Source: an uncultured Eubacteriales bacterium
GTDB lineage: Bacteria; Bacillota; Clostridia; Peptostreptococcales; Anaerovoracaceae
Reading direction: 5' to 3'
Length of the DNA stretch: 60,204 bases
NCBI GenBank assembly: GCA_902773835.1
Contig: CACYFZ010000010.1
Location: 1-60,204, forward strand
The translations under genes were made by a program, and so were the position numbers. The notes under the pieces were generated by a model. That model was not told the DNA's origin. It did no database searches and saw only the letters and a program-made list of their open reading frames with translations. Below, piece by piece: positions 59,539-60,204 of this stretch; positions within the stretch are counted from its first letter, which is position 1; each line of letters starts with the position of its first letter.

Positions 59539-60204
59539 TTAGTTCTGCTCGTGAATCTGCTCGTTTGTAATCAGAGGATATCGCATCAGAGTGCACCCTT
59601 CGAGATTCTCTTTATGCATATCAACCTTTGATATCTGGTGGTTATCATAGCAATTGTAGTACTGCACTCCAGTCCTTGTGTTATAGCAGGAAGTGTAAAT
59701 GGTTATTTCATATTTGTTATCTCCCAAATCACAAAGTCCACGCTGTTGAGCAACGGATCCCAGAATATGGAAAAACTGACTAACACTGGACAGCTCATCT
59801 TCTGCTGACAGAGAATTCACTTTTGTGAACGCAACTCTGGCAAACCTGGACTGTGACGACAGGTCTCCCGGAAGGCCCATTCCGCCCATTCCTCTGCTGT
59901 ATACATCAAGCTCAAGGCCTGGACAGAAAGTATTATCAGGAGTGCCGGTTCTCAAATGCCTGTAATTGTTTAGGCTGAAAAGTTGCTTATCGAAAGGCGG
60001 ATTGTTAGTCATTACTCCAACAGGGTTATCATACACTTTGAGTCCTTCATTAACGGATTCAACTGTGATCACAGCATCTTTATCCGCTATCATCCAGTGC
60101 AGAGGAGAGAGTGGAAGCTGCTCGCTGAACGAAATGTCTGCTAAATTGATCCTCTCTAAAAGCGAACGGGCATCGCCAACGTTTTCGCATTGACCGAGTA
60201 TCCA
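59539..60204 (-). CDS. Choloylglycine (bile salt) hydrolase, partial
   Basis: At least 221 residues of the C-terminal part, cut by the right window edge. The reading frame is open to the last base, starting at the tryptophan of WILGQCENVGDA. Family blocks are LPLSPLHWMIADKD, the active-site TNNPPFDKQLFSLNNYR, and GGMGLPGDLSSQSRFARVAF with the catalytic Arg. The N-terminal nucleophile Cys is outside the window. The enzyme cleaves the amide of glycine- or taurine-conjugated bile acids; penicillin V acylases are close relatives. It suggests an intestinal habitat. Confidence 0.88.
   Translation of the reverse strand, partial: WILGQCENVGDARSLLERINLADISFSEQLPLSPLHWMIADKDAVITVESVNEGLKVYDNPVGVMTNNPPFDKQLFSLNNYRHLRTGTPDNTFCPGLELDVYSRGMGGMGLPGDLSSQSRFARVAFTKVNSLSAEDELSSVSQFFHILGSVAQQRGLCDLGDNKYEITIYTSCYNTRTGVQYYNCYDNHQISKVDMHKENLEGCTLMRYPLITNEQIHEQN

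Overview
The window looks like a chromosomal segment of an anaerobic, probably gut-dwelling Bacillota (Clostridia-like) bacterium. The evidence is a T-box leader, Bacillota-type promoters and AGGAGG ribosome binding sites, a HydF maturase, a desulfoferrodoxin-type domain, a cell-wall-sorted surface protein with SpaA/Cna-B-like repeats, and a bile-salt-hydrolase-family gene cut by the right edge. I see no phage, transposase, rRNA or tRNA. Most genes are on the minus strand.

Region 1 (1-20.7 kb): a structured repeat, a QueC-like gene and uvrB, then a long minus-strand inositol cluster running from 20408 down to 2840. It encodes a sugar-type ABC importer, two inositol dehydrogenases, IolE, IolD, IolB and an IolI/IolH-like barrel. 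The usual lower-pathway genes iolC, iolJ and iolA are absent. In their place are a split transketolase, an archaeal-type (type II) GAPDH, an archaeal-type PGK, a LarA-family nickel racemase and malic enzyme. I infer an unusual lower pathway. Transketolase would cleave 2-deoxy-5-keto-D-gluconate into a C2 ketol plus D-malate semialdehyde. The GAPDH and PGK homologues would convert this through D-malyl phosphate to D-malate with ATP formation. The LarA homologue would epimerise D- to L-malate, and malic enzyme would give pyruvate. The stereochemistry fits, and the PGK homologue has lost the HxxR(P) arginine that normally contacts the 3-phosphate. This is the main finding of the window.

Region 2 (20.7-31.4 kb): a TauE/SafE permease, two divergent membrane-anchored proteins (one a CHAP hydrolase), a CofE-like ligase plus ATP-grasp pair, a lipoprotein, an acyl-CoA synthetase, HydF, and a 1025-residue surface protein.

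Region 3 (31.6-37.6 kb): a complete hydrolytic catechol meta-cleavage operon under an IclR regulator. It contains catechol 2,3-dioxygenase, its reactivating ferredoxin, a ring-fission product hydrolase, a dienoate hydratase, an aldolase and acetaldehyde dehydrogenase. It is odd in a genome that also makes HydF.

Region 4 (37.7-46.3 kb): lipoprotein, NAD(P)H-hydrate dehydratase, a second copy of the structured repeat, ZIP transporter, acyltransferase, a helix-turn-helix/desulfoferrodoxin fusion, a SpoIIE-type phosphatase, YhbY and an opine-dehydrogenase-like gene.

Region 5 (46.3-58.2 kb): a nearly complete shikimate/Phe/Tyr operon (chorismate mutase fusion, aroB, aroC, aroE-aroK fusion, aroA, DAHP synthase, pheA, aroD). 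It is preceded by a 26-residue Phe/Tyr-rich leader peptide and attenuator. Upstream lie tyrA and a DAHP-synthase homologue that has lost all four metal ligands. Divergent from these is a T-box-controlled tryptophan synthase beta (TrpB2). The window closes with a membrane acyltransferase-like gene and the partial bile salt hydrolase.
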